A DNA stretch of 64,000 bases from Risungbinella massiliensis (GTDB taxonomy: Bacteria > Bacillota > Bacilli > Thermoactinomycetales > Thermoactinomycetaceae). Below, one piece after another: positions 1-12,050 of this stretch; within the stretch, counting starts at the first letter, position 1, and the number at the start of each line of letters is the position of its first letter. The notes beneath the pieces are model-generated. The model did not search any database. It saw nothing but the letters and a program-made list of their open reading frames with translations, and was not told the origin of the DNA. Made by a program: the position numbers and the translations under genes. The stretch lies in NCBI RefSeq assembly GCF_000942395.1, contig NZ_LN812102.1, positions 371,434-435,433 of the forward strand, given 5' to 3'.

Positions 1-2440
<2,440 letters not shown>

Positions 2441-2591
2441 GGTCATTACTTTTCGGTGATTGCAACAAAACGTAAAAGACTTCCACGATATTTGATGTCG
2501 TAGGAAAACTTTATTACGTTTTCTTACTTGGCTTTCTGTATCTAATTTTCAAGGTGCGCTTTATTTGGTGTCGCTCGCGGCGACAAGAAAT
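2441..2591 (-). other. 23S rRNA leader
   Basis: The transcribed leader between the 23S promoter and the mature 5' end. It contains a GC-rich hairpin (minus strand TTGTCGCCGCGAGCGACA, about 2569-2586) just after the -10 box. Further on is a TTGAAAATTAGATA block (2540-2556 region) typical of Bacillales rRNA leaders. The same -10-plus-hairpin module precedes 16S at 5110-5145. Confidence 0.6.
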
Positions 2592-2620
2592 AATATACCA
2601 CGAACAAGGAGGCAAAGCAA
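2592..2620 (-). promoter_or_regulatory. 23S rRNA promoter
   Basis: On the minus strand a -35 TTGCTT (2615-2620) and a -10 TATATT (2592-2597) are separated by exactly 17 bp, followed by ATTTCTTGTCGCC. The -10 and downstream hairpin are nearly the same as at the 16S promoter (5139-5167). It lies between the GNAT gene and 23S, so 23S can be transcribed alone. Confidence 0.75.
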
Positions 2621-2749
2621 TACTTTTTTCGAATGGATTTTGTTGGTAATAGAAATCACCAAACATCTGATGTGAATATATCTTATGTCCTAAGAATAAG
2701 CAAATATAAAGCAATTAACTGGTTAAGTAAATTTTTCCAAGATTCTTAT

Positions 2750-3277
2750 CTATTTTAGAAAAAGTACCGCTGGACACTTACAAGCACCACCACAATAAGG
2801 GCAACCATAGTTATTTAAAAGACTATCTTCATACCAGAAAAATTCTTTGATCATTATTTCTTTAAATCCATTATTCACAAGAATTCTTTCAATACAATAA
2901 TCAACTGGTTTCTTCCATGCTAACGCAAAGATCCTCCTGTTTTGTAGCCTCGATATAATACTTTTTACTAACTTGTCAGCAATACCCTTATTTCTATATC
3001 CTTTATCTACAACAATTTGCTTGAAAATAGATAACTCCTTATCAAATGGCAATTTAGATATCATGTCATGATGATTTAATAATTCTTCTTCGATTTTTTC
3101 TATTTGAAGAGCTAATGCAAATCCCACTACTTTTCCATCTACTTCACAAACTAGTGCCGAATTATTACCTATATGTCGCTCTAGACTTTCCTTTTTAGCT
3201 AAACCGAATGATAAATATTGATTTAGCAGTATCACTGAATCTGTAATATCTTTCTTTGAAAGAATTCTAAAAATCAT
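2750..3277 (-). CDS. GNAT-family N-acetyltransferase with Cys-rich tail, in the 16S-23S spacer
   Basis: The 175-residue product has the GNAT fold signature: the acetyl-CoA motif A is IVVDKGYRNKGIADKLV (about residues 89-105), preceded by beta strands with VCEVDGKVVGFALAL. The C-terminus carries a compact cysteine cluster, YGCPYCGGACKCPA, which could bind zinc. The start has a clear ribosome binding site (AAGGTGGTGATTTTATG). It sits between the 16S terminator and the 23S promoter, in the same direction. A protein gene here is unusual, because this spacer normally holds only tRNAs and processing signals. Substrate unknown. No clear terminator separates it from the 23S promoter. Confidence 0.85.
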   Translation of the reverse strand: MIFRILSKKDITDSVILLNQYLSFGLAKKESLERHIGNNSALVCEVDGKVVGFALALQIEKIEEELLNHHDMISKLPFDKELSIFKQIVVDKGYRNKGIADKLVKSIISRLQNRRIFALAWKKPVDYCIERILVNNGFKEIMIKEFFWYEDSLLNNYGCPYCGGACKCPAVLFLK

Positions 3278-3405
3278 AAAATCACCACCTTAGTTTTTTA
3301 TCATAAATAGGACATTAGATTTAGACTTTGCTTTAGAGATACATCCTTCTATTATCCTATTTTTGTGTATTTTCCAAGATTATAAATCTTCATTCAAAGT
3401 ATGTA

Positions 3406-3436
3406 TAAAAAAACCCTCTGCTAATAGCAGAGGGTT
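3406..3436 (-). terminator. Rho-independent terminator of the 16S unit
   Basis: On the minus strand AACCCTCTGC-TATTA-GCAGAGGGTT is followed by a run of T (3406-3413). The perfect 10-bp stem lies about 80 bases after the 16S 3' end and just past the processing stem. It should end 16S transcription before the GNAT gene and 23S. Confidence 0.85.
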
Positions 3437-3444
3437 GTCATATT

Positions 3445-3476
3445 CTCTGAAAACGAAAGGTGAGAGTAACATAGCC
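3445..3476 (-). other. 16S trailer arm of the processing stem
   Basis: The 16S trailer (minus strand GGCTATG...CTCTCACCTTTCGTTTTCAGAG) is largely complementary to the leader arm at 5056-5093 (CTTTGAAAACGAAAGAGTGAG...TAGCC). Together they form the long stem that RNase III cuts to free pre-16S. The stem closes before the terminator, so the 16S precursor is complete without 23S sequence. Confidence 0.7.
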
Positions 3477-3516
3477 GGGTAAGACATTCGAATTTGTATC
3501 ATGAAAGATACTCCAT

Positions 3517-5023
<1,507 letters not shown>

Positions 5024-5055
5024 GTTGAGTTTGAAAGCTCAATAGTAAATCATCT

Positions 5056-5093
5056 GGCTAAATGTGATACATCTCACTCTTTCGTTTTCAAAG
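5056..5093 (-). other. 16S leader arm of the processing stem
   Basis: Leader sequence pairing with 3445-3476. It contains the CTTTGAAAACGAAAG element found before many Bacillales 16S genes. Confidence 0.65.
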
Positions 5094-5138
5094 AACATCA
5101 TTGCTTTTTTGTTTGTGCCGCTCGTGGCGACAAAAAAT

Positions 5139-5167
5139 AATATATCATACACAAATCTACTCGTCAA
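5139..5167 (-). promoter_or_regulatory. 16S rRNA promoter
   Basis: On the minus strand a -35 TTGACG (5162-5167) and a -10 TATATT (5139-5144) have a 17-bp spacer. They are followed by ATTTTTTGTCGCCACGAGCG, a near copy of the 23S promoter module. A typical strong rRNA promoter. Confidence 0.8.
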
Positions 5168-5611
5168 CACATATTTTTATTATTTCCCTTCTATATATTA
5201 ACTCCTGATGATTGTTATCTAAAAAAATATGATATTTTATAATCTAAATGAAAAAATCCACTCCTTATTAAATTTGAGTGGATTACTTGCAAAAAGTTAT
5301 TCATTCGGATGTATTATTGCTAAAACTTGATGGTCTTCCCATTTGCCATTTATTTTAACACTACTCTTAGAAATCCCTTCTTTTTCAAAACCTGCCTTTT
5401 CTAAAACTCTAATCAAACCGATGTTATGTAGCATAACACCAACTTCAATTCTATTTGACACTCCACACGGCTGAAGCCGTGGGATTCTTGAATCGTTAGC
5501 GTCCGCAATCCGTTTCCGTTTTGGACAACGCTCAAGTTCAAGGGTGTGCCATCACCCCATCCCATACAGTTAGAATGTACCCGTATGGGCGGCATACCTG
5601 TCACCAGTACG

Positions 5612-6467
5612 CTAGGCTGCTAAACCTGAAATAGCTTTCGCTATATTGATTGCTCCATTGAGATCCGCATGGCAGGTGTACCCACATTCTTTACACCGAA
5701 ACAGGAGACCGTTTCGGTTTGCTTTGGCTTGGTGTCCATTTTTGCAAGTTTGGCTGGTGTATTTTGGGTTCACTAATTCAAAACGAATGCCAACCATCTC
5801 CGCTTTGTACTTGATGAATTCTTTAAACTGATAGAATGACCAAGAATGAGGATTTCTTCCTGGATCGCTTCTCTTTGACTTAGCCGTATTGCGAATGTCC
5901 GTCAAGTCTTCCATGCGAATCACTCCAACACCGTTGGCGATAGCAAAGTGGACAATTTGACGACTGATCTTGTGGTTTTGATCTTTCATCCAGCGAGATT
6001 CTTTGTCTTTGGATTTTTTAATGGCTTGTAGCTTCTTAGCCTTGCCTAGTTTTCTTCTATTCGCTGAGAATCTTCTACGAGTATAGGCAACTGGAGAACC
6101 TTTGAAAAAGAGAGATTTTGTTCCCATACTAGCAACTGCTAAATAACGCAGACCTAAATCAGTAGAATTCGCTCTTCTTCTCCAGCTTCAAGTTTTGATT
6201 ATTGAAACAACACCATATATTACGGAAAGCCTTTGCATTCTGATTTTTCTTTTGAGACTTCACTTCCCGAATGGTTTGATTCACAACAGCAGAAGGAAAT
6301 GGTTTATCTGAAAACTCCTTGAAGATCGTACTTGTTGCTTTATTGACTTCTGGTTGCAACAAGAGCCAATTACCAAAGTCTGTATTGATCTCTGTCATTC
6401 GTTGATACATTTGCTGTTTGGCTCCCGTTGGATTATGTAGCTCTAAACGCAGTGTGATCGTTGGCAT
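5612..6467 (-). pseudogene. tnpB: TnpB (IS605 accessory RNA-guided nuclease family), internally deleted
   Basis: The start at 6467 (MPTITLRL) has a GGGGGTG ribosome binding site overlapping the end of tnpA. The N-terminal ~100 residues run to NLKLEKKSEFY and stop. The second part resumes in another frame with STDLGLRYLAVAS (RuvC motif I) and continues through IRMEDLTDIR (motif II), a CKNGH...CKECGYTC zinc ribbon and CHADLNGAINIAKAI (motif III). The stretch normally between these parts appears lost along with the frame. It is inactive as a full protein. Confidence 0.8.
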
Positions 6468-6471
6468 GCAC

Positions 6472-6870
6472 TCACCCCCTTGTTTTTTGTGCTTCCACAT
6501 AACGTTTAATGGTATCACTGGATACATTTCCTGCTGTGCTAACAAAGAAAGAACGTGTCCAAAGACTTTGCAGATGAGACAAATGTTTAAATTCTTGTCT
6601 CAGTCGCCTAGAAGTCACTCCTTTCACTCTTGCCATAACATCCGAGGGAGAATCAGTGGGGAGACAGTTCAAGAACACCTGACAATGATCAGGCATGACT
6701 TCCAATGCTATGATGATCCAATCATTCTCTTGACAAATCTCTTTTACTAACTGCTTGAATCGTTCTTCTACTTTGTTCACCAGTACCTTTCTTCGGTAGC
6801 GTGAGCAGAAAACAAAATGATAGTTGATGAGAGATACAGTCGTTTGAGTTCTTCTATATTCTTGTTCCAT
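6472..6870 (-). CDS. tnpA: IS200/IS605 TnpA, Y1 HUH transposase with altered HUH motif
   Basis: 132 residues, the usual length. YHFVFCSRYRRKVL at the N-terminus is the classic start of the Y1 transposase fold. The catalytic tyrosine lies in SSDTIKRYVEAQK near the C-terminus. The HUH motif reads PDHCQVFLN, so the second histidine is replaced by glutamine. As HUH histidines coordinate the catalytic metal, the protein is probably inactive. It is followed closely by tnpB. Confidence 0.85.
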   Translation of the reverse strand: MEQEYRRTQTTVSLINYHFVFCSRYRRKVLVNKVEERFKQLVKEICQENDWIIIALEVMPDHCQVFLNCLPTDSPSDVMARVKGVTSRRLRQEFKHLSHLQSLWTRSFFVSTAGNVSSDTIKRYVEAQKTRG

Positions 6871-7136
6871 AGTCTGATTTTATCAGTTTAATTAATACAC
6901 TACTACAAAAAGGACAAAAAAATAAAAATAAAAGATTGTTGCTCTAAGCATCCCCTACAAAGGGGATACCGAGCAACGCCGCCTTTCATCCCACGATTGA
7001 AACCGTGGGCTTTCAGTCGGCAAAGTTCTGTAATTTAAGAGTAGTTAAGAGTAGTAAATGTATGGTCTAGAACTAGTCTTAGAGTTTCCATGGCATATCC
7101 TTTACCATTATGATTCTTGCTTTGGATAGGTTACAG

Positions 7137-7800
7137 TTTATTGGACAGAAAAAATAAGGTCAATTACACTTGTTTCAAAGGGACATGAAACGAGGAGAAT
7201 TGATTATGACAAGAAGAAAAAGACGTACTTTTACCGAGGAGTTTAAACACCAAATTGTTCAATTGCATCAAAGTGGGAAACCAAGAAGTGAAATTATCAA
7301 AGAGTATGATCTTACTCCATCTGCTGTAGATAAGTGGATCAGGCAGAGTCAGAACAGTGGCTCCTTTAAAGAAAAGGACAACCGAACAACCGAAGAAGCT
7401 GAATTAATTCAGCTTCGGAAAGAGCTTCAACGTTTACGAATGGAAAACGATATTTTAAAGCAAGCCGCGCTGATCATGGGACGAAAGTAAATGTGATCCG
7501 AAATAATCGTCACAAATACTCAGTATCAGCAATGTGCGAAGTCCTACAACTCCCTAGAAGCACTTACTATTATGAAAAAAAGAATAGAAAGTCCTTGAAG
7601 AATACGATCACGTCTGTGATCGTAGACATCTTTCAAAAAAGCCGTCTAACCTATGGTACACGAAAAATTAAAGTGGAATTAAAAAAACGGGGATGGATCA
7701 TTTCTAGAAGACGAATCGGACGAATCATGAACCAACAAGGGCTTATTTCAAAGTACACCATCGCCCAGTTCAAAAAGAGCCGAAGTACCAAGCCATTTCA
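7137..7800 (+). mobile_element. Truncated IS3-family insertion sequence
   Basis: It begins with an IR-like TTGGACAGAAAAAATA near 7139 and carries orfA and a truncated orfB on the plus strand. The element breaks off near 7792, where a 26-bp sequence also present at 49652-49677 starts. No right inverted repeat is visible. Confidence 0.7.
7206..7490 (+). CDS. IS3-family transposase OrfA (HTH)
   Basis: 94 residues from ATG 7206 (ribosome binding site GAGGAG). The N-terminal helix-turn-helix (RRTFTEEFKHQIVQLHQSGK ... YDLTPSAVDKWI) is followed by a leucine-zipper-like coiled coil (LIQLRKELQRLRMENDILKQAA). This is typical IS3 OrfA, which binds the IS ends. It abuts orfB. Confidence 0.9.
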   Translation: MTRRKRRTFTEEFKHQIVQLHQSGKPRSEIIKEYDLTPSAVDKWIRQSQNSGSFKEKDNRTTEEAELIQLRKELQRLRMENDILKQAALIMGRK

Positions 7801-7846
7801 ATGGCAATGTAGTTCACGTTACTTTCATACTATTAAGTCGTTTTAA
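7493..7846 (+). pseudogene. IS3-family transposase OrfB, 5' fragment
   Basis: It reads as the OrfB N-terminal region (SAMCEVLQLPRSTYYYEKK, then SRLTYGTRKIKVELKKRGW and RRRIGRIMNQQGLIS), which precedes the DDE core. Homology stops at about residue 100. The rest comes from the adjoining foreign sequence, so the whole catalytic domain is missing. Confidence 0.85.
7792..7817. repeat. 26-bp repeat shared with 49652-49677 (IS605 right-end-like)
   Basis: GCCATTTCAATGGC (a palindrome) followed by AATGTAGTTCAC occurs here and, inverted, at 49652-49677. There it lies at the low-coordinate end of the second IS200/IS605 copy. It is likely the right-end hairpin of that element family, left as a scar that truncates IS3 orfB. 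Confidence 0.5.
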
Positions 7847-8214
7847 AGGTATATCCATTTCGATCTCATACTCAAACCCTTCTCCTCGTGATGATCGTAT
7901 TTCTGAAGATCGCCTACGAGAACCATTTTTCCAGCCGAAGCCTTTGCCAGTCCTATCCAGCAGAAGAACACCCTATGGAGACAAAGTGAGCAGCACTTCT
8001 CTTTAAATCTTCCGTACTGCTTTGCTCACTCCCCATAGGGCGTTTTGGACCGGACTAGAGAAACTTATGAAGGAAATAGGTCGGACTTACGAGAAGGTAG
8101 AAACCCTCTATTGTTCAACGCAAATTCATCTCTCACTTTCGCTATGCTGAGAAGTGGGAGTATTCTCATCTATAATAGATAAAATCAATAGACTAGGTGC
8201 TTTCTATATTCAAC
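7818..8214. other. Intergenic region with hairpins and an unrecognised C-terminal coding fragment
   Basis: On the minus strand 7818-7975 reads as an open, protein-like tail (LLLDRTGKGFGWKNGS ... GFEYEIEMDIPL ... stop) that I do not recognise. At 7958-8040 an imperfect inverted repeat (CCCTATGGAG / CTCCCCATAGGG with inner GTGAGCAG / CTGCTTTGCTCAC) forms a long hairpin with a short T run on the plus side. A smaller hairpin is at 8131-8161. One or both may end the dpp operon, but neither is a classic terminator on the minus strand. Confidence 0.35.
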
Positions 8215-9111
8215 CTACTGCTTCATCCTTGGATCTAATATATCCCGCAATCCATCCCCAAACAAGTTAAAACCAAGTACTGTTATCATAATCGCCAACC
8301 CTGGGAAAATCATCGTCCATGGCGCTAACTGCATATAAGCTCTCGCATCTGCCAACATCGTACCCCACTCCGGCTCTGGCGGTTGAGCACCTAAACCTAA
8401 AAATCCTAACCCAGCCGCCTCAATCACCGCAGTAGCAAACCCAAGCGTTCCTTGTACAATAATCGGAGTCCAACAATTAGGAAGAATATGCTGAAACAAA
8501 ATCCGACTATTCTTCATCCCAATCGCTCGTGCCGCTAGCACATAATCTTCTTCCTTGATCCTCAGTACTTGAGAACGCATCAATCGTCCAAAAGTTGGAA
8601 CATTAATAATCGCAATCGCAATCAGCGCATTTCCCAGACCATAACCAAGCATCGCCACAATCGCAATCGCTAACAAAATCCCTGGAAAAGCGAGCAAAAT
8701 GTCAAAAATACGGGAAATAATTGTATCTCTCCAGCCACTATAATAACCAGCGATTAGCCCCAGCAAACTTCCTACCATAATCGAACCAGAAATCGCTGCA
8801 AATCCAATCCAGAGGGAGATTCGAGAACCATAAACCACACGAGTGAAAATATCCCGCCCCATCTCGTCCGTACCAAACCAATGCTCTGCTGAGGGCGCCT
8901 GGAAAATATCTGGACTATGCTCCGAATAACTATAAGAAGTAATCAAAGGAGCAATTAACGCAATCAACACAAAAAAGATCACAATCAATGCACCAATTAG
9001 TGCAGAACGATGGCGGTAAACGGACCGAATAAATTCCATAAGTGGAGATTCAGTCGGCTCGACCAGTTCTGGATTTTGGTTTGGTTTCATCACAACGGGT
9101 GGCATTTCCAT
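8215..9111 (-). CDS. dppC: Dipeptide/oligopeptide ABC transporter permease, DppC type
   Basis: 298 residues with an N-terminal cytoplasmic stretch, a first membrane helix (ALIGALIVIFFVLIALIAPL), then a periplasmic-type loop (FGTDEMGRDIFTRVVYGSRIS, typical of the DppC/OppC N-terminal domain). Five further helices include the EAA-like loop (AARAIGMKNSRILFQHILPN). It forms the inner-membrane channel with DppB. The start abuts the dppB stop, with an AAGGAG ribosome binding site inside dppB. It is the last gene of the operon. Confidence 0.95.
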   Translation of the reverse strand: MEMPPVVMKPNQNPELVEPTESPLMEFIRSVYRHRSALIGALIVIFFVLIALIAPLITSYSYSEHSPDIFQAPSAEHWFGTDEMGRDIFTRVVYGSRISLWIGFAAISGSIMVGSLLGLIAGYYSGWRDTIISRIFDILLAFPGILLAIAIVAMLGYGLGNALIAIAIINVPTFGRLMRSQVLRIKEEDYVLAARAIGMKNSRILFQHILPNCWTPIIVQGTLGFATAVIEAAGLGFLGLGAQPPEPEWGTMLADARAYMQLAPWTMIFPGLAIMITVLGFNLFGDGLRDILDPRMKQ

Positions 9112-10128
9112 TTAATCTCGCTCCTTCCCGTATTCAATTCTCGGATCAATCCATGCATATAATAAGTCCACTATTAAATTAATCAGGACGAAAATGACCG
9201 CAACGACCAGAATTCCAGACTGGATTACTGTGTAATCACGTGATTCAATCGCCTCATAAATATATCTACCAACCCCCGGCCAACTGAAAATGGTCTCTGT
9301 CAGCACAGCTCCACCGAGCAAAGATCCCATCTGTAAACCAATAACTGTTAAAATCGGAATACTGGCATTTTTTAGTGTATGTTTATAAATAACCCAAAAC
9401 TCAGATAATCCTTTCGCACGAGCTGTACGAATATAATCGGAACGCATCACTTCTAACATACTGGAACGGGTCATCCGCGCAATAATCGCCATCGGAATCG
9501 TCGCTAAAGCAACTGCTGGCAAAACCAGATGATTCCATACATCTATCAATATGTTCATATTTCCTCGAAGCAAAGAATCCAACAAATAGAAATTCGTAAT
9601 CGGTTCAAAGACCAAACGAGAGTTAAGACGACCACTTGCTGGAAAGATATCGAGATTTTGTGCAAACAGCCACTGCTCCATCAGCCCCAACCAAAAAACA
9701 GGAATGGAAACGCCAATAAGAGCTATCATCATTGTAGTCCAATCAATCACTGTATTTTGCCGCCAGGCAGCTAAAACCCCTAAGTTAATCCCAAAAAATA
9801 CGGCAATAATCATACTAGCAAAAGCAAGCTCAGTTGTTGCCGCTAAAAAAGGGATAATTTCTTTCGCAATCGGTTCATTGGTAACAAGTGAATTACCAAG
9901 ATCACCCTGTAATAATCCCTTAAGATAATGAAAATATTGAATATACCAAGGATGATTAAGTCCTAGCTCTTCCTTTACTCTTTCAACCGCTTCTGGAGTG
10001 GCCTTATCCCCTAATATTGTTTGTACTGGATCTCCAGGAATAGCATGAACAATCGCAAAGGTAATGATGGATAGCCCAATCAGGACAGGGATCAACATCG
10101 AAATTCTGCGAACAATGTACGCCATCAT
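9112..10128 (-). CDS. dppB: Dipeptide/oligopeptide ABC transporter permease, DppB type
   Basis: 338 residues. The N-terminus (YIVRRISMLIPVLIGLSIITF) and VHAIPGDPVQTILGDKATPE are hallmarks of DppB/OppB. Six membrane helices follow, and the EAA loop (ARAKGLSEFWVIYKHTLKNA) contacts the ATPases. It pairs with DppC. The 240-bp gap upstream carries three hairpins, which probably lower its expression relative to the substrate-binding lipoprotein. Confidence 0.95.
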   Translation of the reverse strand: MMAYIVRRISMLIPVLIGLSIITFAIVHAIPGDPVQTILGDKATPEAVERVKEELGLNHPWYIQYFHYLKGLLQGDLGNSLVTNEPIAKEIIPFLAATTELAFASMIIAVFFGINLGVLAAWRQNTVIDWTTMMIALIGVSIPVFWLGLMEQWLFAQNLDIFPASGRLNSRLVFEPITNFYLLDSLLRGNMNILIDVWNHLVLPAVALATIPMAIIARMTRSSMLEVMRSDYIRTARAKGLSEFWVIYKHTLKNASIPILTVIGLQMGSLLGGAVLTETIFSWPGVGRYIYEAIESRDYTVIQSGILVVAVIFVLINLIVDLLYAWIDPRIEYGKERD

Positions 10129-10156
10129 GCTATTTCACCTACCTTGAATGGTGTAT

Positions 10157-10180
10157 GTAAAGGGTGGCAAATCAAAATGC
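10157..10180 (-). promoter_or_regulatory. Intercistronic hairpin in the dpp operon
   Basis: GGGTGGCA-AATCAAAA-TGCCACCC, a perfect 8-bp stem just upstream of dppB, without a T tract. Likely an mRNA stabilising or processing structure. Confidence 0.45.
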
Positions 10181-10207
10181 CACCCATATTTCCTGCTTCC
10201 ATTTATC

Positions 10208-10276
10208 CCGTCCTAACGGGCAGTAAGACCCCCACCTCCAAACTCTAAGAAGTAAAGAGACTTAGGCGGGGGATAA
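10208..10276. repeat. Long palindromic REP/PATE-like element
   Basis: An outer stem GGGCAGT/ACTGCCC, then CCCCCACCT/AGGCGGGGG, then CTCT/AGAG around AAGAAGTAA gives one hairpin of about 65 nt. It resembles the GC-rich hairpin ends of IS200/IS605-type elements and may be a non-autonomous relative (inference). No coding sequence. It lies inside the dpp operon. Confidence 0.45.
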
Positions 10277-10309
10277 CTGCCCATAAGAACCCGATAAGAT
10301 CAACTAACA

Positions 10310-10345
10310 TTCAGAGGGGTATGAAAGAACTCCCCTCTGAATGAA
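10310..10345 (-). terminator. Hairpin after the substrate-binding protein gene (partial terminator or mRNA stabiliser)
   Basis: CATTCAGAGGGG / CCCCTCTGAATG forms a 12-bp stem around an ~11-nt loop, 23 bases after the lipoprotein stop codon. It lacks a T run, so it more likely protects the upstream mRNA from decay. This is common after binding-protein genes, which are needed in excess. Confidence 0.5.
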
Positions 10346-10366
10346 GTTTCACTTTATAAATCACCC

Positions 10367-11974
10367 TTATTTTTCAAAATACACTTGGTGGAATTTGTAC
10401 GTTGAGGTTGCATGCGGATAGAATCCTTTTACCTCTTTCTTAGCGGCAATCGGAACCGTTGCATGTACCAATGGTACCCATGGGGCATCTTTTTTTATAA
10501 TCTCTTGTGCTTTTTCATACAATTCGGTACGTTTCTTTAGGTCGGAACTTTCCTGAGCTTCAATTAACACTTTGTGTAATTCTTCATTGACATAGAACGC
10601 AATATTTCCAGCATCAGGGGCACGAGTGTTATCTTTGTCTAAGAGTACATAAAGGAAGTTATCCGGATCTCCATTATCCCCGTTCCATCCGTAGAGAGCC
10701 ATTGAATGATCGCCTTTTTTCACACGCTCTTGATGGGTTGGCCAATCAAGCGGAACCACTGTTACCTCTACGCCGATTTTTTTGAAGTCTTCTTTGATAA
10801 ACTCAGCAATTTTCTTACCATTTGGCATATATGGCCGTGGGTTGGTCATGGTATATAACTCAACCTTAAATCCATCTGGATACCCTGCTTCTTTTAAAAG
10901 TTGTTTCGCTTTCTCAAGGTTAAATTCGTAATCTTTCACGTTTTGGTTGTAACCCCAGATTACATTCGGCATCGGGTTGACCGCTGGTGTTGACATTCCT
11001 GCATAGAAACTCTTGATAATTCCTTCTTTATTAACAGCATGGTTTAATGCTTGACGTACTTTTGGATTATCAAATGGTTTTTTGGTGGTATTAAAAGCGA
11101 GATAGGCAACGTTCATTCCTTCTTGTTCAAACAGTTGCAATTTTGAATTAGCCTTTACCAGTTTGACATCATCTGGGTTCATTCCATCCATGATGTCAAT
11201 ATCGCCGGATTGCAGCGCAGTCATTCGAGCTGAATTATCTGGAATCACACGGAAAATGAGTTTATCGAGTTTCGGATTTCCCTTTTGCCAATATTCTTTG
11301 TTTTTTACTAAAACAATGGATTCATTTTTCTTCCAGCTTTCAAATTTGAACGCACCTGTACCAACCGGGTTGGTGTTAAATTGGTCTGGTCCTTTTTTCA
11401 CTGCAGTAGGGGAGGCGATTCCAAACGGCGGCATAGCAAGGTTAGCTAAGAAAGGGCCTTGTGGTCTATATAGTTCAATTTTTACCGTATACTCATCCGT
11501 TGCTGTTACGCTTTTGATTACATGCCCAGAGTCGCCTTTATATCCCCCAAACATATAGGCATAGTAACCAAAGTCTCCACCTTTGTGCTCAGGGTGATTA
11601 GGATCCATCCAACGATTAAAGTTATAGACAACAGCTTCGGCATTAAATGGAGTACCATCATGGAACTTTACACCTTTTTTTAGATGGAAAGTCCAAACTT
11701 TTCCATCTGGGCTGTTCTCCCATTTCTCTGCCAGAGAAGGGATCACTTCCGTAGTTTTATCATCATACTCCACAAGGTTGTCATAGATCGCACGAGTTAC
11801 TTTTAATGATTCTCCATCTGTTACTTGAGCAGGGTCTAACTTTTTCGAATCTTGACCCCGACCATATACTAATACATTGTCAGTAGCTGCTAAATCAGAA
11901 CCACCACCACAAGCCGTTAAAAATGTAGATACAGTAAATAGAAGAACAAGAGCTATAAGCCATTTTTTATTCAT
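10367..11974 (-). CDS. dppA: Peptide-binding lipoprotein of the ABC transporter (solute-binding protein family 5)
   Basis: 535 residues. The signal peptide has a lipobox (TVSTFLTAC, Cys22), so it is anchored outside the membrane. Family 5 blocks follow: LAEKWENSPDGKVWTFHLKK, VKFHDGTPFNAEAVVYNFNR, NPVGTGAFKFESW, RQALNHAVNKEGI. Length and motifs fit DppA/DppE dipeptide binders, but the exact ligand cannot be read. AAGGAGG precedes the ATG. It is the third gene of the minus-strand operon, between dppF and dppB. In Bacillus the equivalent gene is called dppE. Confidence 0.93.
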   Translation of the reverse strand: MNKKWLIALVLLFTVSTFLTACGGGSDLAATDNVLVYGRGQDSKKLDPAQVTDGESLKVTRAIYDNLVEYDDKTTEVIPSLAEKWENSPDGKVWTFHLKKGVKFHDGTPFNAEAVVYNFNRWMDPNHPEHKGGDFGYYAYMFGGYKGDSGHVIKSVTATDEYTVKIELYRPQGPFLANLAMPPFGIASPTAVKKGPDQFNTNPVGTGAFKFESWKKNESIVLVKNKEYWQKGNPKLDKLIFRVIPDNSARMTALQSGDIDIMDGMNPDDVKLVKANSKLQLFEQEGMNVAYLAFNTTKKPFDNPKVRQALNHAVNKEGIIKSFYAGMSTPAVNPMPNVIWGYNQNVKDYEFNLEKAKQLLKEAGYPDGFKVELYTMTNPRPYMPNGKKIAEFIKEDFKKIGVEVTVVPLDWPTHQERVKKGDHSMALYGWNGDNGDPDNFLYVLLDKDNTRAPDAGNIAFYVNEELHKVLIEAQESSDLKKRTELYEKAQEIIKKDAPWVPLVHATVPIAAKKEVKGFYPHATSTYKFHQVYFEK

Positions 11975-12050
11975 TGTTTACCTCCTTAATATTAAATGAG
12001 GACTTTTTAAGAAACAGGCTTTGCCCCCACCTCCTTTCATAGCATTTTCA

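Larger units (their letters stand above)
5451..7021 (-). mobile_element. IS200/IS605-family element (tnpA + tnpB), decayed
   Basis: Non-inverted, hairpin-containing ends typical of this family. The low-coordinate end has CCCACGGCTTCAGCCGTG (5462-5482 region). The high-coordinate end has CCCACGGTTTCAATCGTGGG and GGTATCCCCTTTGTAGGGGATGC (about 6945-7010). It encodes TnpA then TnpB on the minus strand. A related copy is at 49.65-51.12 kb. Both transposition proteins are damaged (see the genes). Confidence 0.85.
5297..7130 (-). pseudogene. RimJ/RimL-type GNAT acetyltransferase, split by IS200/IS605 and truncated by IS3
   Basis: The middle of a GNAT is readable on the minus strand at about 7022-7130 (HNGKGYAMETLRLVLDHTF, the acetyl-CoA-binding motif). 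The C-terminus is at 5297-5450 (GLIRVLEKAGFEKEGISK, then INGKWEDHQVLAI and stop). The IS200/IS605 copy sits between them. The N-terminus is missing where the truncated IS3 begins near 7137. Two insertions have destroyed the gene. Confidence 0.75.

Noticed and set aside
3440-3516. Possible tRNA-Ile or tRNA-Ala in the 16S-23S spacer
   Set aside because: No cloverleaf, TTCGA arm or anticodon arrangement is visible; the sequence is explained by the processing stem.
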